Source of the DNA: Bacillota bacterium | Lineage (GTDB): Bacteria; Bacillota; Clostridia; Christensenellales; Pumilibacteraceae | Direction of reading: 5' to 3' | Assembly: GCA_019113265.1 (NCBI GenBank) | Contig: DXHT01000043.1 | Location: 1 to 32,102 of the forward strand | Length of the DNA: 32,102 bases | Part shown: positions 22,036 to 30,900 of the stretch, piece by piece | How positions within the stretch are numbered: position 1 is the first letter of the stretch | Layout of the letters: each line of letters opens with the position of its first letter | Notes under the pieces: generated by a model | Databases searched by the model: none | Seen by the model: only the letters and a program-made list of their open reading frames with translations | Told to the model about the DNA's origin: nothing | Translations under genes and position numbers: made by a program

Positions 22036-22572
22036 ATGGGTATAGAAAACGCCAAATGGTATGTACTTCACACCTATTCCGGGTATGAGAACCAGGTCGA
22101 AATGAACCTGAAAATGGTGTTCGAAAAGAACAACCTCATGGACAGGCTTTACGAGATCGTCATTCCCATGGAAGAGGTGATGGAGGAGAGAAACGGAAAG
22201 CAGAAGCTCGTCAAGCGCAAGAAGTTCCCGTGCTATGTCATGATCAAGATGGAATACGACAATGACAGCATGTGGCACATCATAACGAACACCAAGGGCG
22301 TGACGGGTTTTGTCGGACCGCACGGATACGCGCTTCCTCTTCCCGACGAAGAGGTGCGTCGCATGCATCTGGAAAAGGTCGTCGCAAAGACGGATTATGC
22401 CGCGGGCGACACGGTAAAGATCATAGGCGGGCCTCTCGAAGGATTCGTCGGCAAGATAGAGACCGTGGATCCCGAGAGCCAGAAGTGCCGCGTCGTGGTA
22501 TCCATGTTCGGAAGAGACACGCCGGTGGATCTCGAACTCTATCAGATAGAGCCGGTCACCGAAGACAAATAA
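22036..22572 (+). CDS. nusG: Transcription termination/antitermination protein NusG
   Basis: A 178-residue NusG that binds RNA polymerase and couples it to Rho or ribosomal protein S10. The NGN domain is seen in AKWYVLHTYSGYENQVEMNL, VIPMEEVMEERNGKQKLVKRKKFPCYVMIKM and TKGVTGFVG. The KOW domain is AGDTVKIIGGPLEGFVGKIETVDPESQKCRVVVSMFGRDTPVDLELYQIE. The start ATG 22036 lies 20 bases after secE. The ribosome-binding site is modest (GAGG at distance 13, or AGAGA closer). It is followed by an 82-nt gap containing the rplK leader. Confidence 0.97.
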   Translation: MGIENAKWYVLHTYSGYENQVEMNLKMVFEKNNLMDRLYEIVIPMEEVMEERNGKQKLVKRKKFPCYVMIKMEYDNDSMWHIITNTKGVTGFVGPHGYALPLPDEEVRRMHLEKVVAKTDYAAGDTVKIIGGPLEGFVGKIETVDPESQKCRVVVSMFGRDTPVDLELYQIEPVTEDK

Positions 22573-22577
22573 CAACG

Positions 22578-22654
22578 TATAATTCGGGAGAACGCGCGCG
22601 TCGCGTTCGCTATCACCGCGATTATATAATAAAAATTATATAAGGAGCAAAAAA
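22578..22654 (+). promoter_or_regulatory. rplK leader: possible promoter, hairpin and AT-rich initiation region
   Basis: TATAAT (22578-22583) has only a weak -35. A 7-bp hairpin GAACGCG-CGCGT-CGCGTTC (22590-22608) follows. The AT-rich stretch ATTATATAAT plus a repeated TTATATAA leads into AAGGAG. It may be the autogenous L1-binding leader, but a typical L1 target is not clear. Confidence 0.4.
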
Positions 22655-23080
22655 ATGGCAAAGAAATTGCAGGCTGTCGTTAAATTACAGCTTCCTGCGG
22701 GCAAAGCCACCCCGGGACCTCCCGTCGGTTCGTCTCTCGGCCCGCACGGCATCAACATCCCCGCTTTCACCAAGGAATTCAACGAGAAGACGAGGGATGA
22801 GGAAGGCATGATCATCCCCGTGGTGATCAGCATCTATTCGGACAGAAGCTTCACCTTCATCATGAAGACTCCTCCCGCACCCGTCCTTATCAAAAAGGAA
22901 CTGGGATTGCAGTCCGGTTCGGCTAAGCCCAACAAGGACAAGGTAGGCAAGCTCACGATGGCACAGGTAGAGAAGATCGCTAAGATAAAGCTCCCCGATC
23001 TCAATGCGGGCAGCCTCGAAGCGGCTATAAGCATGGTCAAGGGCACCGCGCGCTCCATGGGCGTTACGGTGGAAGAATAA
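22655..23080 (+). CDS. rplK: 50S ribosomal protein L11
   Basis: A 141-residue L11 of the GTPase-associated centre; binds 23S rRNA and is the target of thiopeptides and part of the RelA stringent signal. [31 protein letters not shown] is the conserved N-terminal domain. The C-terminal RNA-binding domain contains [23 protein letters not shown] and [17 protein letters not shown] precedes the ATG. Eleven bases separate it from rplA. Confidence 0.98.
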   Translation: MAKKLQAVVKLQLPAGKATPGPPVGSSLGPHGINIPAFTKEFNEKTRDEEGMIIPVVISIYSDRSFTFIMKTPPAPVLIKKELGLQSGSAKPNKDKVGKLTMAQVEKIAKIKLPDLNAGSLEAAISMVKGTARSMGVTVEE

Positions 23081-23091
23081 GGAGGGCGCTC

Positions 23092-23772
23092 ATGAAATAC
23101 GGTAAGAAATACGCGGCGTCGCTCTCCGAAGTGGACGTAAGAAAGGCATACGAGCCGGCAGCCGCCATCGGCAACGCGATAGCGACGGCAAAGGCAAAGT
23201 TCGACGAAACGATAGAGCTTCACGCGCGTCTGGGCGTCGATCCCCGTCAGGCGGATCAGCAGGTACGCGGCACCGTCGTCCTTCCCAACGGAACGGGTAA
23301 GAAGGTGAGAGTGCTCGTCATCGCCAAGGGCGATAAGGCGGACGCGGCGAAAGAGGCGGGAGCCGACATCGTTGGCGCGGAAGAGATCATTCAGAAGATC
23401 CTTTCGGAGAACTTCCTCGACTTTGACGTGTGCATCACGTCGCCCGACATGATGGGTCAGATGGGACGCGTCGCGCGTATCCTCGGACCCAAAGGTCTCA
23501 TGCCCTCGCCCAAGAGTGGTACGGTAACGCCGGACGTTGCGAAAGCGGTCCGCGATTCCAAAGCCGGTAAGGTGGAGTACAGACTGGACAAGACGGCTAT
23601 CATCCACTGCCCGATAGGCAAGAAGTCCTTCGGCGCGGATAAGCTGCTCGAAAACTACAACACGCTCATGGACGCTATCGTAAAGGCCAAGCCTGCGGCG
23701 GCTAAGGGCGTATACCTTAAAAGCGTGACCGTCGCTTCCACGATGGGTCCCGGCATCAAGGTGAAGGTCTGA
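23092..23772 (+). CDS. rplA: 50S ribosomal protein L1
   Basis: A 226-residue L1 of the ribosomal stalk that moves deacylated tRNA from the E site; in many bacteria it also represses its own operon. Conserved blocks are [66 protein letters not shown] and [28 protein letters not shown] precedes the ATG at 23092. It is followed by the L10 leader. Confidence 0.98.
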   Translation: MKYGKKYAASLSEVDVRKAYEPAAAIGNAIATAKAKFDETIELHARLGVDPRQADQQVRGTVVLPNGTGKKVRVLVIAKGDKADAAKEAGADIVGAEEIIQKILSENFLDFDVCITSPDMMGQMGRVARILGPKGLMPSPKSGTVTPDVAKAVRDSKAGKVEYRLDKTAIIHCPIGKKSFGADKLLENYNTLMDAIVKAKPAAAKGVYLKSVTVASTMGPGIKVKV

Positions 23773-23945
23773 CGGGCCGATACAAAAAAACCGTAGAAAA
23801 CGAGTGACCGAAAGGTCTTAAATCCGCGCTTTTAGCGGGGCTGGTCGAGGCGAAAATATGGCAATTACGGCAAAAGCGCCGTATAGTTATTATTACGCCC
23901 CGCGCCCCGAATTACGGCGCGGGGCTTGAATTTTTCCATCCTGTC
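23773..23945 (+). ncRNA. Ribosomal protein L10 leader with attenuator
   Basis: The 210-nt gap between rplA and rplJ carries an L10-leader-like element: GAGTGACCGAAAGGTCTTAAATCC, then a small hairpin and GGTCGAGGCG. This resembles the kink-turn L10 binding site with its CUUAA and CCGAGG features. A hairpin TACGGC/GCCGTA (23866-23883) and a strong terminator GCCCCGCGCC/GGCGCGGGGC (23897-23925) with TTGAATTTTT follow. GCGCCGTA (23876-23883) can instead pair perfectly with TACGGCGC (23913-23920), which opens the terminator. The expected logic is that excess L10-(L7/L12) favours termination ahead of rplJ. Confidence 0.8.
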
Positions 23946-23982
23946 TTGCAAAAGCGAGGCAAAAGGAGGTAAAAAGAAGTTT

Positions 23983-24480
23983 ATGGCAAGTAAAGAGATC
24001 ATCGCACAGAAGGAACAGCTCGTATCCGAAGTCGCCGAGAAGATAAGCAAGGCAAAGAGCATAGTGCTCGTCAACCATTGCGGTCTTACCGTCGAGCAGG
24101 ATACCGCGCTTCGTGCGGAAATGAGAAAGGCAAACGTCGAATACAAGGTCATAAAGAACAGCGTGCTTTCCCGCGCGTTCGAGAAGGCGGGTCTTACGGG
24201 ACTCGAAAGCGTGTTCAACGGTCCGACGGCGGCTGCATTCTCGTATGACGATGCGGTAGCGGGCGCGAAGATAGTCGCGGATAACGGCGCAAAGACCAAG
24301 ATGCTCGAAATCAAGGGCGGCGTTATAGAGAATAAACCCGCATCGGCGGAAGATGTAAAGGTACTCGCAAGCATACCGCCCAAGCCCGTTCTTATCGGAC
24401 AGCTGCTCGGTCTGCTCACCAGCCCGATGCGCAGCCTTGCGGTCGCGGTCAGCGAAGTCGCAAAGAAACAGAGCGCCTGA
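23983..24480 (+). CDS. rplJ: 50S ribosomal protein L10
   Basis: A 165-residue L10, base of the L7/L12 stalk and the autoregulator of the leader upstream. KEQLVSEVAEKISKAKSIVLVNHCGLTVEQ and EYKVIKNSVLSRAFEKAGL are conserved. The C-terminal helix binds L7/L12 dimers (PMRSLAVAVSEVAKKQ). The ATG at 23983 follows AAAGGAGGT (23962-23970) at a somewhat long spacing of 12. The ORF-track start at 23926 lies in the attenuator and is not used. Confidence 0.97.
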   Translation: MASKEIIAQKEQLVSEVAEKISKAKSIVLVNHCGLTVEQDTALRAEMRKANVEYKVIKNSVLSRAFEKAGLTGLESVFNGPTAAAFSYDDAVAGAKIVADNGAKTKMLEIKGGVIENKPASAEDVKVLASIPPKPVLIGQLLGLLTSPMRSLAVAVSEVAKKQSA

Positions 24481-24543
24481 CGGCGCACCGCGCGCGATAT
24501 TGCGCGTAAATAAAATAACGAATTTATCAAGGAGTAAAATAAA

Positions 24544-24918
24544 ATGGCAGATATAGCTAAATTTGTCGAGGAAATCGAGAAGATGAGCGTTATGGAGCTT
24601 AACGAGCTCGTTAAGGCCATCGAGGAAAAGTTCGGCGTAAGCGCTGCGGCTATGGCTGTGGCGGCTCCCGCGGCGGGCGGTGCGGCCGCTCCCGCAGCCG
24701 AGGAAAAGACGGAGTTCGACGTCGTTCTTACGAACGCCGGCGCGAACAAGATCCCTTGCATCAAGGTCGTCCGCGAGATCACCGGTCTCGGACTCGGCGA
24801 GGCGAAGGCTCTCGTCGAAAAGACGCCCGCTACGATCAAGGAAGGCGTTTCCAAGGACGTTGCAAACGAACTCATCGCAAAGTTCAAGGAAGTCGGCGCA
24901 GTGGCGGAGATGAAATAA
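24544..24918 (+). CDS. rplL: 50S ribosomal protein L7/L12
   Basis: The 124-residue stalk protein that recruits translation factors to the ribosome. The N-terminal dimerisation helix ([25 protein letters not shown]), an Ala-rich hinge ([21 protein letters not shown]) and the C-terminal domain ([36 protein letters not shown]) are all in place. AAGGAG precedes the ATG. A strong terminator follows and rpoB does not, in contrast to the usual rplJL-rpoBC arrangement. Confidence 0.98.
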   Translation: MADIAKFVEEIEKMSVMELNELVKAIEEKFGVSAAAMAVAAPAAGGAAAPAAEEKTEFDVVLTNAGANKIPCIKVVREITGLGLGEAKALVEKTPATIKEGVSKDVANELIAKFKEVGAVAEMK

Positions 24919-24948
24919 CGCACCGCGCCGCTTGAAAAGGCGCGGGCA

Positions 24949-24985
24949 AAAAAGGGCGGAAAGCTTTGGCTTTCCGCCCTTTTTG
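24949..24985 (+). terminator. Terminator after rplL
   Basis: A perfect 16-bp stem (AAAAAGGGCGGAAAGC and its complement) around TTTG, ending in TTTTT. Confidence 0.95.
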
Positions 24986-25004
24986 CGAGCACGGGTATGT
25001 ATTT

Positions 25005-25198
25005 GCAGGGGAAACCCCCTTCTTTGAAAAGAAGGGGGTTTCCCCTGCACCCCTTCCTCTAAGAAACTTAAAGTCCTTATATGTTGGGGGAGGGACGCCG
25101 CAGATTGTCAAGTTAAGTGCAACACTTTGTTGGCGGCTTTCCCTGCATCCCTTCCTCCGAGAAACTTAAAATCCTTATATGGGGAGGGTGCTGCCGTT
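25005..25198. repeat. Palindromic and duplicated repeat element with possible IS-end remnant
   Basis: A perfect 20-bp inverted repeat (25005-25024 with 25029-25048, loop TGAA) would form a long hairpin. Its right arm begins a roughly 45-60-nt segment (25039-25101) that is repeated, about 90 percent identical over its first 45 nt, at 25138-25198. Both copies share AGAAACTTAAA and TCCTTATATG followed by a G-rich run. Between them, ATTGTCAAGTTAAGTGCAACA (25104-25124) resembles, from memory, IS30-family terminal repeats. No transposase is present. The remainder of the gap to the promoter at 25356 shows no gene. Confidence 0.75.
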
Positions 25199-25355
25199 TC
25201 GATGTGAGTGGTGTGCCACAGCGTTAAACATGCTCCGCGGATTTTTGTCGCTTGGGCGGGCAATGCGGGGTTGAAAGTGCGTGCAAAAACCGTGACAGTT
25301 TTGTGAAATTGCCGATTTGTGTAAAAAATGCAATGTAAGTGTGTAAAAAACTCTA

Positions 25356-25385
25356 TTGATTTTTAGCGTAGGGGGGGGGTATAAT
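25356..25385 (+). promoter_or_regulatory. Promoter with nine-G spacer tract (possible phase-variable switch)
   Basis: TTGATT (25356-25361) and TATAAT (25380-25385) are separated by 18 nt, the last nine of which are G (25371-25379). Gain or loss of a G would change the spacer to 19 or 17 nt. It drives the lipoprotein-GH3 operon. Confidence 0.75.
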
Positions 25386-25439
25386 AAGAATAAGAACATT
25401 GCGTTACTCTAAATCGGCAATGAACTAAGGAGGAGTGTT

Positions 25440-27497
25440 ATGGGAACAGGAAAAAGAGCGATAGCCGCTTTATGCGTTGTTTTGCTCGCATTTTTCGTTA
25501 TACTGCCGTTTGCCGCTTGCGGTGATTCGCAAGATGACGGCGGTAGCGGCGGCGTCACGGAAAAACCTACGGGAAGCGTCGAGCAGGATCTCAGTATGTT
25601 CGATACGATCCCGCACTATGATGTGGAGCCGCATGTGGTATACACGCTTACGATAAGCGGTGACAACGCCACGTTTGCGGACGGATCGAAGAGCGTCAGT
25701 ATTGCGGAAGATTCGCTTCTTCCCAACATTGTTTGCACTAATGACGGCGAATATGTGATCGGGGTGAAATATGTCGGAACGGGCAAGGAAGTCAAAGATT
25801 ATCGCTTCCGCATGCCTGCCGAAAATACGACGATAGAGATCATCACAAGCAATGAGAAGCCGCCGTATTTTGCCGAGCTGAGTCCGGGTACGAACGGATT
25901 CGATTATAACAGTTCGGGTGACGATACGCTGTGGGAGGAAGTCGCGTTTAATATTGAAGCAAATTCTCCGTTTACGATGAACGCCGAATACGATATAGAA
26001 GTGATCAAAACGGGAACGGATATCGACGGTAACGGCAGCGACGACTTTTTGCGCGGCAATGTGCTGGAAATCAGCGGAGTTGCGGGCAATTTCGCACGAA
26101 TGCTTTCGAGCGCGGGCGATTTCGGCAGCGAAGAGGGCATCATCGCCGGAGAGACATATACTTTTACATATAACTTCGAAAACTTCGGCGAGAACGAGAT
26201 ATCTTTCCGCATGTATCAGACGCAGACGACGATCAGACTCGGGGTTACCGGCGACAAGGGCGCCGCAACGGCGGTGAATGCCGGCAGAACGATAACGCTG
26301 GGAGCGGGCGAATCCGCCTCTTACAATATATCGTTTACCGCCGACGCTGAAAATAACAACATAATTCCCGTTCTCGAACTGCGCTCGACGTTCAAAAAAG
26401 AAAAGCTCGGTATCGCGATCGCAAAAGAAAACAAAGATCTTTCCTGTACTCACGAAATCGCGAAGATCGATGCGGAAGACGGTGATTGCGGAAGAGCGGG
26501 TAACGTTGAATATTACGGGTGCGCGCTGTGCGGCGGTATGTGGTCGGACGCGGAGGGACAGAATCCCGTTGCCATGACGGACGTAACGGTCAAAAAGGAG
26601 CATACTACGGGCGAGCAATACGGAGGCATAGGTCAGGAAACGCACCGCGATAAGTGCAGCGTGTGCGGCGGCGTGGTCGGCGACGCCGCTAAGCATGAAC
26701 TTCGATATGTGGTAATCGAAGTGCCTACGCAGGAGTCCGACGGGCGCAGTGAGGAAAAATGCGTTAAATGCGGATATGCGACTGGAAATGAAATGACGCT
26801 GACATACGACGACTATTATAACATGGTCGGCGTTTACGGAACGGAAGTGTCCGTTGCCAATTCCATTGGAGCGGGACTTCCCGACGAAATTGCGGCGTTG
26901 CTGGACGACGAATTCTTCGATACCGAAACGATGACGGTATACACGAAGAGCGACTTTGCCATGCCGGATCGCGACGTAACGCTGCGCAATTTCGATGAGC
27001 CTGTCGGAACCGGGATATTGCATCTAGAAAAGAAAGGCGGCAGCGGTGACGCCGGACCTCATTGTTATGACGGTTGTAAGGCAGAGTTGAAAAGCCGTGA
27101 AGATACTGCCGTCGTTACAGAGGACGGACGTGCCGTAAAGGGCAGGGAATTGACGTTTACGAATCCGACGGGAGTTTTCCGCATAGACGCAAACTACACT
27201 CCCGATGCGCAGACTCTCGGCGTGGACGGTATGGTTTTCCACCTGACGATACAGAACAGGACGAATGCGACGATCACATTTGGTGTGGGGCAGGTAAACA
27301 GCGTTAGCAATAAGGTGGACGGTGCATACGTCGACGATGTAACGTTGAAGCACGGCGAAACAAAGACATTTACGCTTACGTTCCCGGACGGCAAAGGGTG
27401 GACAAATGCAAATGCGCTTACGTTGTTTGATTTTGCGGACGGAACGCCTTCCGAAGTGACGATAGCGATGGCGCTCTCTTACGAGCCCAAGGCATAG
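25440..27497 (+). CDS. Large surface lipoprotein with Cys-pair motifs and beta-sandwich modules
   Basis: A 685-residue exported lipoprotein, function unknown. The signal sequence ends in the lipobox PFAAC at about residue 27. An acidic Gly/Ser linker and a short beta-rich domain follow. A first beta-sandwich-like module lies at about 150-320 (containing FTYNFENFGENEISFRMY and GESASYNISF). A central part has three CxxC pairs in a repeated context (YGCALCGGMW, DKCSVCGGVVGD, EKCVKCGYATG). A C-terminal module at about 575-685 (FHLTIQNRTNATITFGVGQ, HGETKTFTLTF) resembles the first. The two sandwich modules look like carbohydrate-binding or adhesion domains, and their pairing with a GH3 enzyme in one operon supports a role at glycans. 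AAGGAGGAG precedes the ATG. First gene of the operon behind the poly-G promoter. Confidence 0.85.
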   Translation: MGTGKRAIAALCVVLLAFFVILPFAACGDSQDDGGSGGVTEKPTGSVEQDLSMFDTIPHYDVEPHVVYTLTISGDNATFADGSKSVSIAEDSLLPNIVCTNDGEYVIGVKYVGTGKEVKDYRFRMPAENTTIEIITSNEKPPYFAELSPGTNGFDYNSSGDDTLWEEVAFNIEANSPFTMNAEYDIEVIKTGTDIDGNGSDDFLRGNVLEISGVAGNFARMLSSAGDFGSEEGIIAGETYTFTYNFENFGENEISFRMYQTQTTIRLGVTGDKGAATAVNAGRTITLGAGESASYNISFTADAENNNIIPVLELRSTFKKEKLGIAIAKENKDLSCTHEIAKIDAEDGDCGRAGNVEYYGCALCGGMWSDAEGQNPVAMTDVTVKKEHTTGEQYGGIGQETHRDKCSVCGGVVGDAAKHELRYVVIEVPTQESDGRSEEKCVKCGYATGNEMTLTYDDYYNMVGVYGTEVSVANSIGAGLPDEIAALLDDEFFDTETMTVYTKSDFAMPDRDVTLRNFDEPVGTGILHLEKKGGSGDAGPHCYDGCKAELKSREDTAVVTEDGRAVKGRELTFTNPTGVFRIDANYTPDAQTLGVDGMVFHLTIQNRTNATITFGVGQVNSVSNKVDGAYVDDVTLKHGETKTFTLTFPDGKGWTNANALTLFDFADGTPSEVTIAMALSYEPKA

Positions 27498-27508
27498 GAG
27501 AAACGGCA

Positions 27509-27967
27509 ATGAACTTCATAAAGAGATATTTTGAAAACAGGAATACCGCGTTCTTCATTGCACTCGCGGTTGCGGCGGCGGCAATAATAACGTCGATAGT
27601 ATACGCCGCATTGTGGACGGACGGCATAAGATCGGTCGGAACACTGATCCTTATGATAGTCGGAGCGCTTGCTTTCGTCGGCTTATCCGCGGTCAATGCT
27701 CGGACGGGCGCCGCCGTAATGGCGGTATGCGACTGGGTGGCGTTGGGGCTGTACATATACTCGGTATACAACTATGTGTTCTCGCGCGCCATATCAGGGC
27801 TGGATTTTACCGATCCGACAATGCGTAAAATGATTGCGTTCGCGGTCGTTACGGTGGTATTGACCATACTTTCCAACGTATTCGCATGGACGCCGCTTTG
27901 CAAAAAGAATAAGAATGCCGTATCGGACGCGACGACGGCAACGGAGGCGAAAAATGGAAAAATCTGA
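27509..27967 (+). CDS. Small four-span membrane protein in the GH3 operon
   Basis: A 152-residue integral membrane protein with about four hydrophobic spans (roughly residues 13-33, 43-62, 68-92 and 110-130) and a short hydrophilic C-terminus rich in Lys, Asn and Thr. I recognise no catalytic motif. It starts 11 bases after the lipoprotein stop, with GGAG upstream, and overlaps the GH3 gene by 14 bases. It is therefore clearly part of this operon and translationally coupled to the enzyme. It may help place the enzyme in the membrane or pass on products, but this is inference from position only. Confidence 0.85.
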   Translation: MNFIKRYFENRNTAFFIALAVAAAAIITSIVYAALWTDGIRSVGTLILMIVGALAFVGLSAVNARTGAAVMAVCDWVALGLYIYSVYNYVFSRAISGLDFTDPTMRKMIAFAVVTVVLTILSNVFAWTPLCKKNKNAVSDATTATEAKNGKI

Positions 27968-30900
27968 TAAAACGGCAAAAATGTTTTTTATATCAAAAAT
28001 ATTGTTCAATATTTTTGCGGTATTGCTCATTCTCGTGAACGTGATCGGCGTAATATGCGGAAATATGGAAAGATTCATAACCGACATGGTGTTCGGGGGA
28101 TATCAGACGATAACGAAATTTTCCGAGGACAGCATTGTTTTCGATTCCGATTATAACAGCGTCAGACAGGTTAAGGCCGCGTCGCTCAACGTGTGTAACG
28201 CTTCGGCGAGCGAAGGCGCGGTGCTGCTTAAAAACGACGGAGTGCTTCCTCTCGCACAGGGCAGTAAGCTGAGCCTTTACAGCATATCATCCGTTCAGCC
28301 GCTTTACGGCGGCGGTGGCGGTGCGATCGTATGCAATTTCGTGGAACAGGATAAGGTGTATTTCACTGACGGACTGGAAGCCGCGGGACTTACATACAAC
28401 GAGGATCTGTATGACTGGTATGATAGACAGTGGGGAACTTTCGGCAGGAAGAACGCCGTCGGAAACGGAAAGGTCGCGACGATAGACGAAGTGCCTTGGA
28501 ACGTGATAGACGAGAGCGCAAAGACGCAGAAAGCGGACGTGGGTGTGTTCGTTCTCAGTCGTTCGGGCAGAGAAGCGATAGACCTCGAAGATTCGTATCT
28601 GCAACTGGACGAGAACGAAAAGTCGGTGCTCGAAGGCATGAAAGCCGAAAAGGAAAAGGGGACGTTCTCAAAGATACTGCTGCTGCTCAATACCGCGAAT
28701 CAGGTGGATCTCGATTTCCTCGAGGCGGACGATTACGGTATCGACGCGGTGCTCTGGATGGGACTTCCCGGAACGAGCGGCTTATACGGCATATGCGATA
28801 TGCTTGCGGGACACGTCACTCCTTCGGGGAAACTCCCCGACACATGGTATAACGACATTGCATACGATCCGTCAACGGCGAACTACGGCGACTTCAAACA
28901 TGCAAACGACGGACTTCCGTATGTCGTTTACCAAGAGGGCGTGTATCTCGGCTATCGCTACGCCGAAACGCGTTACGAAGACGTTGTGACGAAACGCCCT
29001 CGCGCGGGCGAGTTCGATTACGAGGCAAACGTGCAGTACCCGTTCGGTTACGGTCTGTCGTATACGACGTTTGAATATTCGGATTATTCCTACAAATACG
29101 AGCCGTCGACGGACGAATATGTCTTTAACGTGACGGTGAGAAACTCCGGCAGCGATTATTCCGGCAAGGAAGTCGTCGAACTGTATTTGCAGAAGCCGTA
29201 TACCGATTATTCCGAAGAGAACAACATAGAGGTCGCATCCGTCGAGCTTGTCGGCTTTGCAAAGACGAAAAAGCTCAAACCGGGCGAGACTCAGCCCGTC
29301 GAGATAAGAGTTCCCGGCAAGTCGCTTGCAGTATACGACGCCTACGGCGCGGGAACATACTATCTCGATGCGGGGGACTATTATTTCGCGCTCGGCAACG
29401 GATCGCACGACGCGGTAAACAACATTCTCGCGGCTAAGGGAAAAACGACGGCGGACGGCATGACCGAGGACGGAAACTCCGATTTCGCGATAAAGTATAC
29501 GGTGGAGGAGCCGTCGGCGACGCTTTATTCCACGGTAACGACGAACGGTGTTGAAACGGAAGTCCGCAACCTGTTCGATTACGGCGACATAAACCGACTT
29601 AATGACGGAGTCAATTCGGTCGAGTACTACTCCCGCAGCGACTGGCAGGGGACGTTGCCCGCGCTCGGTGAGGACGGCAAGTACTACGCTTCAATGCACG
29701 CTGTTATTAACGGTTCCGACAAAATAACCGAGCAGCATTCGACAGACCGGGGCAATGCCATTCTCAAAAAGGATGAAAACGGTAACGACAGGGTGTATAA
29801 GCTCGAAGAGGTAATGGACGACGGCAGGGAATATCCGAAATACAACGTTAAGAACGATATTCAATGGCAGGATATGCGGTGGAATGCGGAAACGGGCGAG
29901 CTTATCCCTTATGACGATCCGAAGTGGCAGGATTGCTTGGACCAGCTTTCCTGGGAACAGACCTGCACGATAGTCCTGAACGGCCTGCGCTCCACGGCAC
30001 TCGCCGAGAATGAGGAAACGGGATTCGTATATCCCGGAACTTACGATCCGAATGGCCCGACGGGAGTCATGCAGGAAGGCTGGGGCATATACGGCAACAC
30101 GCTCGGCACGAACGGTTTCGCGAACCTGTATGACGACCCCGATAAGAAAGAGAACATAGTGGGGTATCCTTGCCCGTCCATGACGGCAGCGACATTCAAT
30201 ACCGAACTATACGAGGCGGTAGGCCGCTCGATGGGCGAGGAAGCGCTGTGGGCGGGGATCAACGGCGTATACGCGTTCACCGTCAATCTTCACCGCAACG
30301 CTCTTCACGGCAGAGCCTGCGAATCGTTCAGCGAAGACAGCACTCTTTCGGGCATGGCTGCGGCATATATGTCCGCCGGATGCCGCGAAAAGGGTCTTAA
30401 CGTATATACCAAACACATAGTGCTCAACGAGCAGGAAACAAACAGGTGCGATCCCATTCCCCACGAATCGTGGATAAGCGAACAGGCCTTACGCGAAGTG
30501 TATCTTAAACCGTACGACATGGCGATCAGAATAGGCGGGGCGAGAAACGTGATGACGAGTCTTGCGCGTGTGGGCGCCGTATGGAGCGGTCACAGCCGCA
30601 ACCTTATGACGGACTGGCTGCGCGGAGAAGCGGGACTCGAAGGCAGCGCGATAACCGACTGGTTTATGAGCGCGTATATGAGCATAAAGGGCGGCATACT
30701 TTGCGGACAGGATTTTCCTGACGGCAACTGGCTGCAGGGCGAGCTTGACTTTGCGGAAGGCGGCGGCGCGTCCGCCGTGGCATGGGCAATGCGGGAAGCC
30801 GCGCACAGGATAATGTATTCTTCCGTACAAGGTAATCGCGTCAACGGTCTTGCCGCGGGCACCGCGATCGACATAACCGTGCTTACGCCCACATGGGTCA

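Noticed and set aside
23893-25050. Minus-strand ORF over rplJ/rplL
   Set aside because: Shadow of ribosomal protein genes, crossing the terminator and leader.
25470-27023. Minus-strand 517-residue ORF opposite the lipoprotein
   Set aside because: No signals or domains; the plus frame has a promoter, SD and lipobox.
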